Under the pieces are notes generated by a model. The model was not told the origin of the DNA, did no database searches, and worked only from the letters and a program-made list of their open reading frames with translations. Source: Alistipes finegoldii DSM 17242 (GTDB taxonomy: Bacteria > Bacteroidota > Bacteroidia > Bacteroidales > Rikenellaceae). From it: 64,000 nucleotides of DNA. The position numbers and the translations under genes are program-made. The stretch is from contig NC_018011.1 in NCBI RefSeq assembly GCF_000265365.1, positions 1,612,001-1,676,000 on the forward strand, written 5' to 3'. Below, one piece after another: positions 52,491-61,695 of this stretch (positions are counted from its first letter, which is position 1; every line of letters starts with the position of its first letter).

Positions 52491-53480
52491 TTACCTCTCC
52501 CCGTTTTCCGAAGAGGTCCCGGAGGGCGGATTTCCCCCCCCCTCGGACAAACTCCCGCCGTTGCGTAAATCGTCGAGTTTGCGGCCTATCTCCTCGACCT
52601 GCTTCCGGTCGGGTGAAATCACCGTCGAGCCGAATTTGCGCCGGTATTCGCCCGGCGCTGAGCCGATGCGCTCGCGGAAGGCGTGGTTGAAATTCGAGAT
52701 GTTGTGGAATCCGCACCGGGTGCTGATTTCCGAAATCGGAGCGTCGGTCTCCACGATCATCTGCGCGGCGCGCACGATGCGAAACCCGTTGATATAGGTC
52801 CAGAGATTCTGGCAGGTGTTCTTCTTGAAATAGCGGCATACCGACGAAGGGGACATGCCCACTTCGGCGCCGATGTCTTCGAGCGTGATTTTGTTGTGGT
52901 AGTTGTTTTCCACGAACTGCAGGATTTTCTTGATGCGTTCGTTGCCGTCGGCCTGCGTCTTGTAATCCGTCGTTCCGATAATGTGCATTTCGTCCGGTCC
53001 CGCCGTGGCGAGGTCGTTGAGTATGTCCAGAAAGAGCGCCACCGACTCGAATCCCCGCAGTCCGGGCAGCTGCAGCAGCCGTTCGCGGACCCGGTCCACC
53101 ACCATTTCGGAGAAATGAAGACCTGCGACGGGCAGGCTCAGCATCTTCTGAATGGGTTGCAGGTACTCGGTTTCGAAAAGCTGCCAGTTGGGCATGTCGC
53201 GGCTGAACTGCACAGCCACGGCTTCGCAGTCGATGTCGGCATAGGCTTCGTCGCGCGTGTAGCAGTGCGGAACGCCCGGAAAAATGATGATCAGGTCCTT
53301 TTCGGTGAAATCGTCAGCCGTACGGCCCGTGATGCGCGTGCCCCTGACGTTCAGGGTCAGGCTCAGCATGTAGTCCTCGTGAAAATGCAGCGGCGGATCC
53401 GACTGTTTGTCGGACCAGTACTGCGTGATGAACAAGTCTTTTTCAGGCCGTGGCGCAAGGTCTTTTAAAACATATTTCAT
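52491..53480 (-). CDS. AraC-family transcriptional regulator
   Basis: 329 residues. The N-terminal half is a cupin-like sensor (PPLHFHEDYMLSLTLN, then FPGVPHCYTRDEAY), the middle is helical, and the C-terminal AraC HTH pair is at about 190-285 (ITLEDIGAEVGMSPSSVCRYF, in part, then ISEISTRCGFHNISNFNHAF). After the HTH comes a ~45-residue low-complexity tail (SLSEGGGNPPSGTSSENGER) that contains a run of nine G in the coding strand (52534-52542). Slippage there would change only the tail. The next gene on the same strand side is the BspA-like lipoprotein with a like tract, a possible regulatory target. Confidence 0.9.
   Translation of the reverse strand: MKYVLKDLAPRPEKDLFITQYWSDKQSDPPLHFHEDYMLSLTLNVRGTRITGRTADDFTEKDLIIIFPGVPHCYTRDEAYADIDCEAVAVQFSRDMPNWQLFETEYLQPIQKMLSLPVAGLHFSEMVVDRVRERLLQLPGLRGFESVALFLDILNDLATAGPDEMHIIGTTDYKTQADGNERIKKILQFVENNYHNKITLEDIGAEVGMSPSSVCRYFKKNTCQNLWTYINGFRIVRAAQMIVETDAPISEISTRCGFHNISNFNHAFRERIGSAPGEYRRKFGSTVISPDRKQVEEIGRKLDDLRNGGSLSEGGGNPPSGTSSENGER
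52534..52542 (-). repeat. G9 homopolymer in the AraC gene tail
   Basis: Nine G on the coding strand in the context GAGGGGGGGGGAAAT, the same 15-base context as in the BspA-like gene. Confidence 0.85.
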
Positions 53481-53573
53481 ATGTCGGGACTTTTAACAAA
53501 TATACGAATTAATCGGATATAAAACGCAAACCCCGTGTGATTTAATCTGCCGGAAGGCGAAAATAAAATACGA

Positions 53574-53605
53574 CGAACCCGTCTCCATGTTCGGAGACGG
53601 GTTCG
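53574..53605 (-). terminator. Terminator of the BspA-like gene
   Basis: CGAACCCGTCTCC (53574-53586), loop ATGTTC, GGAGACGGGTTCG (53593-53605). The minus strand then reads TATTTTATTTTC. It lies about 95 bases after the stop. Confidence 0.75.
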
Positions 53606-53698
53606 TTGCGGATCATCTGGAAATCGTTCGTCGGTACGCGCGGCGGCTGTTTTCTAAGACATGGGAACAGCGCTCCGGCGTGCTGACGCCGCCCCTGC

Positions 53699-56227
53699 TC
53701 AGGGGATGTAGGAGGCGATGGATTTCCAAGTGAGGTTTTTCCATTGCTGCCCGGCGGCGGTCGGGTATTCCACGCCCGCCGCGTTGAGGAACAGGTTGCA
53801 GGCGGCGGGAACGTCGGCCGAGGTGAATGTGTCGTTGGCCAGCGTGATGGCCGTCGTCGCACCCAGCTTCAGGGTCGTCAGGGCGGTGCATTTGTCGAAA
53901 GCCTTGGTTCCGAGCGAGGTGGCTTTGGGAAGATCGACCTCCTTGAGCTTCGGGTTTTCGGCGAAACAGAAGTTTCCGACCTTCTCGACATTGGGAAGCG
54001 AGATGCTCTCCAGAGCGTCGCACCCGCGAATGGCATTCATACCCAGCTCTTTTGCGGCGGGCAGGTCGATTGCCGTCAGGCTCTTGCAGTTCTGGAACAG
54101 CGACGAGGGGACCGTTTCGAGCGTGGCCAAAAGAGGAACGTCATAACTCGTCAGGCCGGTCATTCCGCTGAATGCTCCGCCGTTATTGATAAAGGTCTCC
54201 AATGCGGGGAGTGAAATGGTGGTAACGAGGGCGCAGCCGTTGAAGACGGTTCCGCCGATACTTTTGACGTTCGGAAGGTTTATGGTTTTGATATTCACAC
54301 AACCGCTGAATCCTCCGGCAATTATGGTCTCGACCGTGGGCATATCCACTTTCGTCAAACCTTCGCATTTGTTGAAAGAGAAGTTTTCCACCTTCTTGAG
54401 TACGGGCATATCTATGTCCGCAAGAGCGGTACATTCGGCGAACATATATAAGGACATGTTCTCCAATACCGGAGCGCTCACCTTGGTGATATTCTTGCAT
54501 TCGCGGAAGAGGTATTTGCCGGGTGCGGTCAGCTTCGGCATGTTCAGCTCGCCCGTGAAACCCCAGCACCTGAAGAAGGCGTAATCGCCCGTTGTCGTGA
54601 CATTGGAGAGATCCACGTTCTTGAGCGTGATACATTCGCGGAAGGCACGTTCGCCCACAGTCGTGACTTTGGAAAAGTCCACCACGTCTTCGAGCGCCTT
54701 GCACCCTTCGAATGCGCTCGTACCGATGGTCGTGATATTGGACAGGTCGATCGTCTTGAGCGTCGAGGTGCAGACGGAGGCCTGCGCGATGAAGAACATC
54801 TTGTCGCTGATGGCGGTGCACAGGGGGAAATTGACCTTTGTCAGCGATTCGCAGTCGATGAAGCAGCCGCTTCCGAAAGCCGTGGCCGCGGGGAACGAAA
54901 CCTCCTTGAGGGCGTAACATCTTTCGAAGCACTGGGCGCCGACGGACTCGACTTTTTCTCCGCTGAAGCTCAGCAGGCCGTTGCAGGCGTACATGGCCAT
55001 CTTCTCCAGCTTTTCCACATTGGGTATGTCGATTTGCGTCAGTTTGGTCGAATAGGCGAAACACGACTCTCCGGCCGTCTTGAGTTTGGGCAGCGAGATG
55101 CTCGTCAGAGCGCCGCAATAGAAGAAGGCGCTGCCCGCCTCTTCGAGATTGGGCATCGAGATCTCCGTGAGAGCGGTGCAGCTGTAGAATAACGAGTTGG
55201 GAGCATAGGTGAGTTTGGGCATCTCCGCCTTGGCCAGCGCTTTGTTCTGCGAGAAGGCCGATTCGCCCACTTCGGTCAGTTCGGGGAAGACAGCCTCTTC
55301 AAGCGTCCACAGGTCGCTGAACGCTCGTTCGCCGATGGTCTGCACCTTGGGAAGGTGAACGGTGCGGAGCGATGAATTGTTGACGGCGGTGAGGACGCTG
55401 TTGCGAAACGCATTCACGCCTACCGACGTTACCTCCGGCGCATTCAGCTCTTCGAGTTTGGTCTGTTTCGGTGCGCGTGAGCCGGCATCGTACATGAAAT
55501 TGTCGGGAATGGCTTTGGCGTCGGTGAGTTCGAGGAAGAGAAGATTCTGGAATTTGTCGAAGATCGCGGCGGTTACCTCGTCCGTCAGGTCGCCGCCGAC
55601 GGACAGTCTGGTTACCGTGGCCGCTTTCTCTGCGTCATACGCGATGATTTCGGAGGCTGCAAGTGAAAGCAGGTCGGTGAATTCGGCTCTGATTTCGATA
55701 TTTCCCCCCCCCTCCGGCAGGGTGAACGTCGTCGGGTTTTCCGTCGGATTTTCCAGCTCGATACCGCCGCTGAGGACCGTCCATTTCAGGAAGAAGAAGT
55801 TCTCGGCAGGCGTTGCCGTCAGGGTTACCGTTTCGCCGGGAATGGCCGACGCGGGGTTGGCTTCGGCCGTGCCGTTGCCGTCGTCGGTTACGGTGATCTG
55901 GCTCGGAACGGCGGCGAACTCGGCTTTGATCTCGACGTTTGCGGCGGGCATCGCGAATGTCGTCGGGTTGGCCGTCGCACTTTTCAGTTCGGCGTCGCCG
56001 CTGACGACCGTCCATTTCGCGAACGAGAAATTTTCCTTGGGCGTCGCAGTCAGGGTTATCGTTTCGCCCGCGGCAGCCGACGCAGGAGTGGCTTCGGCCG
56101 TGCCGTTGCCGTCGTCGGTTACGGCAGTCGTGTACAGTTTCGGCTCTTTCGTCTCATCGGAACAAGAGGTGGCCGTCAATGTGCAAACCGTCGCTGCGTA
56201 GAGAAGCGCGGATTTCCAAAATTTCAT
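53699..56227 (-). CDS. BspA-like leucine-rich-repeat surface lipoprotein
   Basis: 842 residues. Lipoprotein signal ending TATSC (Cys22). Two copies of a ~75-residue InlB B-repeat-like domain follow (each with TDDGNGTAEA and ENFxFxKWTVxSG), about residues 33-185. From about 195 to 830 there are many LRR_5/BspA repeats such as TIGTSAFEGCKALEDV and TVGERAFRECITLKNV. Such proteins bind host or bacterial partners on the cell surface. A G9 tract at codons ~172-174, between the two parts, would cut off all leucine-rich repeats on slippage. No promoter matching the usual motif was found upstream. Confidence 0.9.
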   Translation of the reverse strand: MKFWKSALLYAATVCTLTATSCSDETKEPKLYTTAVTDDGNGTAEATPASAAAGETITLTATPKENFSFAKWTVVSGDAELKSATANPTTFAMPAANVEIKAEFAAVPSQITVTDDGNGTAEANPASAIPGETVTLTATPAENFFFLKWTVLSGGIELENPTENPTTFTLPEGGGNIEIRAEFTDLLSLAASEIIAYDAEKAATVTRLSVGGDLTDEVTAAIFDKFQNLLFLELTDAKAIPDNFMYDAGSRAPKQTKLEELNAPEVTSVGVNAFRNSVLTAVNNSSLRTVHLPKVQTIGERAFSDLWTLEEAVFPELTEVGESAFSQNKALAKAEMPKLTYAPNSLFYSCTALTEISMPNLEEAGSAFFYCGALTSISLPKLKTAGESCFAYSTKLTQIDIPNVEKLEKMAMYACNGLLSFSGEKVESVGAQCFERCYALKEVSFPAATAFGSGCFIDCESLTKVNFPLCTAISDKMFFIAQASVCTSTLKTIDLSNITTIGTSAFEGCKALEDVVDFSKVTTVGERAFRECITLKNVDLSNVTTTGDYAFFRCWGFTGELNMPKLTAPGKYLFRECKNITKVSAPVLENMSLYMFAECTALADIDMPVLKKVENFSFNKCEGLTKVDMPTVETIIAGGFSGCVNIKTINLPNVKSIGGTVFNGCALVTTISLPALETFINNGGAFSGMTGLTSYDVPLLATLETVPSSLFQNCKSLTAIDLPAAKELGMNAIRGCDALESISLPNVEKVGNFCFAENPKLKEVDLPKATSLGTKAFDKCTALTTLKLGATTAITLANDTFTSADVPAACNLFLNAAGVEYPTAAGQQWKNLTWKSIASYIP
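55704..55712 (-). repeat. G9 homopolymer in the BspA-like gene
   Basis: Nine G on the coding strand (context GAGGGGGGGGGAAAT) encoding Gly-Gly-Gly in LPEGGGNIEI. It is in frame in this copy. Confidence 0.85.
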
Positions 56228-56615
56228 AGCATAAGGGGTTTTTAGTTAAAAAATAGGGATAAAATATTGTTGATGGTGTTCGAGATGACATGGTGCCCGA
56301 ATGATAATGTACTTTCGATTTGTTATTAAAAAACCGTATTTGGTAAAAATATCGTACTTTTTATGGAGAAATAGCGCGTGATTGTTCGTTCGGGCTGTGG
56401 TGTATCTTTCTCGTTATTAGTATTTTATTGTTGCAATGTAATAATAATTTCTGAAAGTGCAAATTTGTTACCGCATGTTTCGGCCGAAAATCGGTCCGGC
56501 ACGGCGCGACCCGATACGGCGTTCCGGCGAACGCCGGAAACACCCTTCTGCCGTTGCGATTTCCTCCGTCCGGGGGCGGAGAAGCGGACGCGGGACGCTG
56601 AAAAATCAGAAATCC
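56228..56615. other. Intergenic region between the BspA-like gene and queD
   Basis: AT-rich for the first ~230 bases, then GC-rich. It must hold the promoter of the BspA-like gene, but no clear TAnnTTTG is seen on the minus strand. Short frames here look non-coding. Confidence 0.4.
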
Positions 56616-56647
56616 TTTCCGCCTTTCGCATTTAATGAATATCTTTG
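56616..56647 (+). promoter_or_regulatory. queD promoter reaching the start codon
   Basis: TTTC (56616-56619), 20-base spacer, TATCTTTG (56640-56647). The start codon ATG is at 56653, so transcription would begin at or within a few bases of it. Confidence 0.6.
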
Positions 56648-56652
56648 CACAT

Positions 56653-57105
56653 ATGACAGTGATCAGATTGACAAAAGAGTTCTCCTTCGAGGCGGCGCAC
56701 GCTCTGGACGGATACGACGGGCCCTGCCGTGAGATTCACGGCCACTCCTACCGGCTTTTCGTGACCGTCAAGGGACGCCCTATGGCCGGCGAAGGAGACC
56801 CTAAATGCGGGATGGTGATGGATTTCGGGGTGTTGAAGCGCATCGTCAACGAAGAGATCGTGTCGCACTTCGACCACTCCCTCGTCCTGCGTCAGACGCC
56901 GTGCAACGCGTCGCTGCGGGCCATGCTCGCCGAACGTTTCGGCAATATCGTCACGGTGGACTACCAGCCGACCTGCGAGAATATGCTCGGCGATTTCGCC
57001 CGCCGCATTTCGCGCCGACTGCCGGAGGGCGTGGAGCTGCATTCGCTCCGCCTGCATGAAACCGCGACTTCGTTCGCCGAGTGGTTTGCCGAAGATAACC
57101 GGTAA
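56653..57105 (+). CDS. queD: 6-carboxy-5,6,7,8-tetrahydropterin synthase (QueD/PTPS family)
   Basis: 150 residues from the ATG at 56653 (MTVIRLTKEFSFEAAHALDG). An ATG 18 bases upstream overlaps the -7 promoter element and is unlikely to be transcribed. Zinc ligands are in SFEAAH and EIHGHSY; the Cys of PCREIHGHSY gives the CxxxHGH pattern of QueD. The catalytic region has CGMVMDFGVLK, HFDHSLVL and PTCENM. It acts in queuosine precursor synthesis; a pterin role is less likely. polA follows after 96 bases. Confidence 0.88.
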   Translation: MTVIRLTKEFSFEAAHALDGYDGPCREIHGHSYRLFVTVKGRPMAGEGDPKCGMVMDFGVLKRIVNEEIVSHFDHSLVLRQTPCNASLRAMLAERFGNIVTVDYQPTCENMLGDFARRISRRLPEGVELHSLRLHETATSFAEWFAEDNR

Positions 57106-57201
57106 GGTGTCTCATTCGGAACACATGCCGTATGCGCTTCGCTCCGTCCGGGCCGTGCGGCGTCATCCATGCGAAACTATTATTGACGCGACTTCTTATA
57201 T

Positions 57202-60072
57202 ATGAAAAAACTTTTTCTCGTTGACGCCTATGCGTTGATCTTCAAGTATTACTATGCTTTTCTGGGCCGTCCGATGCGCAACCGCGCGGGCATGAACACC
57301 TCGGTGGTGTTCGGCTTCGTCAAGTTCCTGCGCGACATTCAGAAGCGCGAACGGCCCGACCTGCTGGGCGTGGCGTTCGACCCCAAGGGCGGCAGTTTCC
57401 GCCGCGAGGTTTTTCCGGAGTACAAGGCCAACCGCGCCGAGACTCCCGAAGACATCCTGCTTTCGGTTCCTTATGTGAAACGGGTGCTGGAGGCGATGTG
57501 CATTCCGATTCTGGAGGTCGAAGGCTACGAGGCCGACGACGTGATCGGCACCCTGTCGCAGAAGGGCGTCGAAGCCGGTTACGAGGTCTTCATGGTGACC
57601 CCCGACAAGGACTACGGCCAGCTGGTGCGCGACAACTGTAAGATTTACAAGCAGAAAGGCGCGGACGGAAGCATCGAGATCGTGGACCGCGATTCGATCC
57701 GCGAGAAGTACGGCATCGACGATCCGGTCCTTGTGCGCGACATCCTCGCGTTGTGGGGCGACGCTTCGGACAACATTCCCGGCGTGCCGGGCATCGGCGA
57801 GAAGAGCGCCTGCAAACTGGTGCAGGAGTGGGGAACGGTGGAGAACATCCTCGACAACGTGTCGAAGATCAAGGGCAAGCAGGGCGAGAAAATCGCCGCG
57901 TGGGGCGATAAACTGCGTCTCGCCAAGCACCTGACCACGATCTGTCTCGACGTGCCGATTCCCTTCCGGCCTGAGGACCTTACGGTCTGCGATCCCCATA
58001 TCGACGAACTCAAGGCCGTTTTCGCAGAACTGGATTTCAAGGCGTTTATGAACGACCTGACGAACCTCGCCCCTCCCGAAGCCCTGCCCGAAGGTCCCCG
58101 GCAGGAGGCGCAGACGCAGCTGGCCGAGATGGCCCGCGCCAAGTCGGCGGCCGCGAAACGGGCCGCGCTGGTCGGTCAGGGCAACCTCTTCGGCGACCCG
58201 GTCGTGGAGATGCCTGCGGCGTCGGACGTTCCCGCCGCCGAATTGCAGGCCGAAGCGATGCAGTTCAAGACGGCGCAGACCACGCCTCACGACTACAGAC
58301 TCGTGGAGGACGCCGCGCAGCTGCGCGACGTGGTGGACGAAGTCGGGAAATACGAAGAGTTCTGCTTCGACACCGAGACGACGGGATTCGACATCTTCAA
58401 CGACCGCATCGTCGGCATGTCGCTGGCTGTGAAGCCTTTCGAAGCGTGGTACATTCCTTTCAAGGAGGAGAATACGGCGGAATACGCCGAAATCGTGCGG
58501 CCGCTTTTCGAAAACGACCGGATCGCCAAGATCGGCCAGAATATCAAGTTCGACCTGATGGTCCTGCGGCAGCTGGGACTCGAAATCCGGGGCCGCAAGT
58601 ACGATACGATGATCCTGCACTACCTGCTCGATCCCGAATCGCGCCACAACATGAACGCCCTTGCGGAGAAATACCTCAACTACAAGCCGATCGAGATCGA
58701 AACCCTGATCGGCAAAGGCTCCAAGCAGCTGACGATGGATCTGGTGAACGTCGAGCGCGTCAAGGAGTACGCCGCCGAGGACGCCGACGTCACGCTGCGG
58801 CTCAAGCATGCGCTCTATCCGCAGATCGAAGAGCTTGGCCTGCAACACCTCTATTTCGAAATCGAGGAGCCGATGATCGCCGTGCTGGCCGACATCGAGA
58901 TGGCGGGCGTGCGGATCGACTCCGAGGCGCTGGCCGTCTATTCCGTGGAGCTGAGCCGCAGGCTGGCCGAGCTGGAGGCCGCGATTCGCGAGGAGGCCGG
59001 CGAATCGCAGCTCAACATCAACTCGGCGCGTCAGCTGGGCGAGGTGCTGTTCGGCAAAATGCGCATCGCCGAGAAGCCCAAGATGACCAAAACCAAGCAG
59101 TTCTGCACCGATGAGGATTACCTGCAGTCTTTTGCGCACAAACACCGCATCGTCGATCTGATCCTCGAATACCGGGGTGTCAAGAAACTCCTTTCGACCT
59201 ATGTCGAGGCGCTGCCCCAGCTGGTCAACCGCCGTACGGGACGCATACACACCTCTTTCAATCAGGCTGTTACCGCTACGGGGCGCCTTTCGTCCACGAA
59301 TCCCAACCTGCAGAATATCCCCGTGCGCGAAGAGATGGGCCGCCGCATCCGCAGGGCGTTCATCCCCTCCGACGAGGAGCATCTGCTGCTCTCGGCCGAC
59401 TACAGTCAGGTCGAACTGCGGCTGATGGCGCATCTTTCGGGCGACGAATCGCTGATCGCGGCCTTTGCGCACGGCGAGGACATCCACGCCGCGACGGCCG
59501 CCAAACTGTTCAACAAAACCCTCGGCGAAGTGACCTCCGAGGAGCGCCGCCGCGCCAAGACCGCTAATTTCGGCATCATCTACGGCATTTCGGCCTTCGG
59601 CCTGAGCCAGCGGCTGGAGATTCCCCGCAAGGAGGCCAAAGAGATTATCGACGGCTACTTCGCATCCTATCCCAAGGTGCAGGAGTATATGGACAACGTG
59701 GTTGCCAAGGCCAAGGAAGAGGGCTTCGTCTCGACGATTTTCGGCCGGCGCCGCTACCTCAACGACATCGCTTCGCACAACGCCATCGCCCGCGGCCTTG
59801 CCGAGCGAAACGCCGTGAACGCTCCGATTCAAGGCTCTGCGGCCGACATCATGAAGATCGCCATGATCAACGTACACCGCCGTTTCGCCGCTGAAGGCAT
59901 CCGCTCGAAGGTGATCCTGCAGGTGCATGACGAACTGGTCGTCGATATGCTCCGCTCCGAGCAGGAGCGCGTCGTGGCCATCGTCACCGAAGCCATGGAG
60001 TCCGCCGCCGCGCTCAAAGTCCGTCTGGTGGTGGATTACGGCGTGGGCGGCAACTGGCTCGAAGCGCATTGA
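57202..60072 (+). CDS. polA: DNA polymerase I
   Basis: 956 residues. N-terminal 5' nuclease domain (about 1-290: VDAYALIFKYYYAF, EGYEADDVIGTL, and DASDNIPGVPGIGEKSA). Proofreading exonuclease domain (about 350-540) with the catalytic Asp-x-Glu intact in CFDTETTGFD. Polymerase domain with motif A LSADYSQVELRLMAHLSGDE, motif B region RRRAKTANFGIIYGISAFG and motif C LQVHDELVVD. All three activities should be present. It fills gaps in repair and replaces Okazaki primers. Confidence 0.97.
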   Translation: MKKLFLVDAYALIFKYYYAFLGRPMRNRAGMNTSVVFGFVKFLRDIQKRERPDLLGVAFDPKGGSFRREVFPEYKANRAETPEDILLSVPYVKRVLEAMCIPILEVEGYEADDVIGTLSQKGVEAGYEVFMVTPDKDYGQLVRDNCKIYKQKGADGSIEIVDRDSIREKYGIDDPVLVRDILALWGDASDNIPGVPGIGEKSACKLVQEWGTVENILDNVSKIKGKQGEKIAAWGDKLRLAKHLTTICLDVPIPFRPEDLTVCDPHIDELKAVFAELDFKAFMNDLTNLAPPEALPEGPRQEAQTQLAEMARAKSAAAKRAALVGQGNLFGDPVVEMPAASDVPAAELQAEAMQFKTAQTTPHDYRLVEDAAQLRDVVDEVGKYEEFCFDTETTGFDIFNDRIVGMSLAVKPFEAWYIPFKEENTAEYAEIVRPLFENDRIAKIGQNIKFDLMVLRQLGLEIRGRKYDTMILHYLLDPESRHNMNALAEKYLNYKPIEIETLIGKGSKQLTMDLVNVERVKEYAAEDADVTLRLKHALYPQIEELGLQHLYFEIEEPMIAVLADIEMAGVRIDSEALAVYSVELSRRLAELEAAIREEAGESQLNINSARQLGEVLFGKMRIAEKPKMTKTKQFCTDEDYLQSFAHKHRIVDLILEYRGVKKLLSTYVEALPQLVNRRTGRIHTSFNQAVTATGRLSSTNPNLQNIPVREEMGRRIRRAFIPSDEEHLLLSADYSQVELRLMAHLSGDESLIAAFAHGEDIHAATAAKLFNKTLGEVTSEERRRAKTANFGIIYGISAFGLSQRLEIPRKEAKEIIDGYFASYPKVQEYMDNVVAKAKEEGFVSTIFGRRRYLNDIASHNAIARGLAERNAVNAPIQGSAADIMKIAMINVHRRFAAEGIRSKVILQVHDELVVDMLRSEQERVVAIVTEAMESAAALKVRLVVDYGVGGNWLEAH

Positions 60073-60112
60073 TCGGAATATCTGATTCCAAGCGTTTTGC
60101 GCATTTATATCG

Positions 60113-60140
60113 AATCCCCCTTTCCAAAGGGGGATTTTTA
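60113..60140 (+). terminator. Intrinsic terminator after polA
   Basis: AATCCCCCTTT (60113-60123) pairs with AAAGGGGGATT (60126-60136), followed by more T. Confidence 0.8.
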
Positions 60141-60177
60141 TTGTGGCATCTCTTTATGTGTTTCTCTGCAAAACGAC

Positions 60178-60202
60178 AGGCCGGACCCGTCGGGTCCGGC
60201 CT
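60178..60202 (-). terminator. Terminator of the outer-membrane protein gene
   Basis: AGGCCGGACCCG (60178-60189), one-base centre, CGGGTCCGGCCT (60191-60202). The minus strand continues with CGTTTTG. Confidence 0.7.
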
Positions 60203-60225
60203 GCTCGCGTCGTGTTCCGGAGGCG

Positions 60226-60858
60226 TCAGAACGATATACCGACGCGTATGCCGAAGTTGTTGAGGTTGTTTACCGAGTAGGTCAGGATATCGCCGCTGTT
60301 GGTGGCGTAGCTGTAGTAGAGCGCCACGTGGAAACCGAAGCGGTAGTCCGGACGCGGGAAGATGCTAACGCCGATTTCGGGCGAGAGGTAGAATCCCCAC
60401 GTGTCGGTGTACTGCTTGATTACGTAGTAATAGGACGAGAATTCTGCATAGTTGGCGCCCAGCTTCAGACCCGCATAGGGCTGGAATACGCTGTCCGGAA
60501 GCCATGTGTAGCGTCCCGTGACGCCGAACGGCAGCTGGAACGAGCCGTGTTTCTGATTGACGGTCAGGGCCGAGCCGTCGCCCAGATCGAGCGTCTGGCG
60601 CGGAATGCTCGAAAGGTTGGTCTGGTAGGAGATGAAGGGACCTACGGAGACCGACGGCGTGATGAAGTAGCCGCCTTCGAAGTTCATGCCCCATCCCGAC
60701 GCCTTGTCGGCATAGGCGCTGCCCAGCGGCACGCCTACCTGCCAGTCGACGTTGATGTAGGAGTTGGGGAAAATCTGCGCCTTGCCCGTACGCGCGGCTG
60801 CGAGCAGCACGACACAGAGTGCGATGGTTTTGAGAACCTGATATTTCGATGTTTTCAT
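60226..60858 (-). CDS. Outer-membrane beta-barrel protein
   Basis: 210 residues. Signal peptide of about 27 residues ending ARTGKAQ. The mature part alternates polar and hydrophobic residues in strands with aromatic girdles (for example FEGGYFITPSVSVGPFISYQ and FGFHVALYYSYATNSG) and ends in GIRVGISF with the C-terminal Phe of barrel proteins. It resembles the OmpW/OmpA-like porin-family barrels; no ligand can be assigned. The DUF4136 lipoprotein gene lies 24 bases upstream on the same strand, probably one operon. Confidence 0.8.
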   Translation of the reverse strand: MKTSKYQVLKTIALCVVLLAAARTGKAQIFPNSYINVDWQVGVPLGSAYADKASGWGMNFEGGYFITPSVSVGPFISYQTNLSSIPRQTLDLGDGSALTVNQKHGSFQLPFGVTGRYTWLPDSVFQPYAGLKLGANYAEFSSYYYVIKQYTDTWGFYLSPEIGVSIFPRPDYRFGFHVALYYSYATNSGDILTYSVNNLNNFGIRVGISF

Positions 60859-60882
60859 AATCGGACGTGTTTTGCGGTTAAA

Positions 60883-61524
60883 TTATTTTTTCAGATAAGG
60901 CGACTGATCGAAAGCCTGTTGCACGGCGTCCACCGTGCGCTGCTGGTTCAGCTCCTCCGACGAGGTCAGCAGCCCGCCGATGAAGCTGTCCCAGATCACG
61001 GGCAGCTTCTTGCCGCTCTCTTGATCGGCTTCGAGATTCATCATCTCCACGAGCAGCGAACCGGCCGTATATCCGTAGTAAACGCTGTAGGGATAGTGCC
61101 AGCCGGCCCAGTCGCCCCAGTAACCGGGCGTCCAGTAATAGGGATAGTACCACCACCAGTAGGGATAGTCGTAACCCACGAAATAGGTCACTTTCTGCAC
61201 ATAGCTGAGCTGCAGGCCGAGATTGGCCGCATCTTTGTCGTCGGTACGGGTGTAGCCTGCGGCGTTCATGCGTCCTACGACGGTATTGACGATCTCCAGC
61301 GCATTGGCGTCTTTCCAGTATTCCGTCTTGTCGGCGGAGCCGATCAGCAGGATGCTGTCGGGAATGTAGTAGGTGTCGAAGGCGGCGAAATCGGCGTCGG
61401 TGTCGTGAGCGGTGTAGACCAGATAATCTTTGTGGAGACTCGATGTCGAGGGCTCTTTCTGGCACGCGCAAAACGCAACTGCTGTGAGTGCGAATGCAAG
61501 GTAGCGTAATTTTTTCACGGTCAT
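60883..61524 (-). CDS. DUF4136-family lipoprotein
   Basis: 213 residues. Lipoprotein signal ending VAFCAC (the last Cys, followed by QKEPS, is the likely lipidated residue). The domain begins ADFAAFDTYYIPDS and contains a striking Trp/Tyr-rich run, YDYPYWWWYYPYYWTPGYWG. DUF4136 proteins are common Bacteroidota surface or periplasmic lipoproteins of unknown role. Co-transcribed with the barrel protein that follows. Confidence 0.85.
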   Translation of the reverse strand: MTVKKLRYLAFALTAVAFCACQKEPSTSSLHKDYLVYTAHDTDADFAAFDTYYIPDSILLIGSADKTEYWKDANALEIVNTVVGRMNAAGYTRTDDKDAANLGLQLSYVQKVTYFVGYDYPYWWWYYPYYWTPGYWGDWAGWHYPYSVYYGYTAGSLLVEMMNLEADQESGKKLPVIWDSFIGGLLTSSEELNQQRTVDAVQQAFDQSPYLKK

Positions 61525-61657
61525 GATTTTGAATTTTTAGTTTGCTGTCAGATACCGTGTTCAAAATTCGTTCCGCAACCTCCGTTTTGCGCCGTGTTGT
61601 CCGATCTGGCTATAAAGAAGCGGATTTGCGGTATGAAAATCGGACGTTCCCTGCTTT

Positions 61658-61681
61658 TGAAGTGCACCCCAAATATTGGAC
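61658..61681. repeat. IS3 element terminal inverted repeat (left)
   Basis: 24 bases that match 63057-63080 in inverted form at 20 positions; shared core TGCACCCCAAA and TTGGAC. Confidence 0.88.
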
Positions 61682-61695
61682 GGATTAGTATTTGT

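Noticed and set aside
60324..60334. CCACGTGGAAA as a fourth parS site
   Set aside because: Only one arm matches the palindrome; four mismatches remain and it lies inside a barrel-protein gene 17 kb away.
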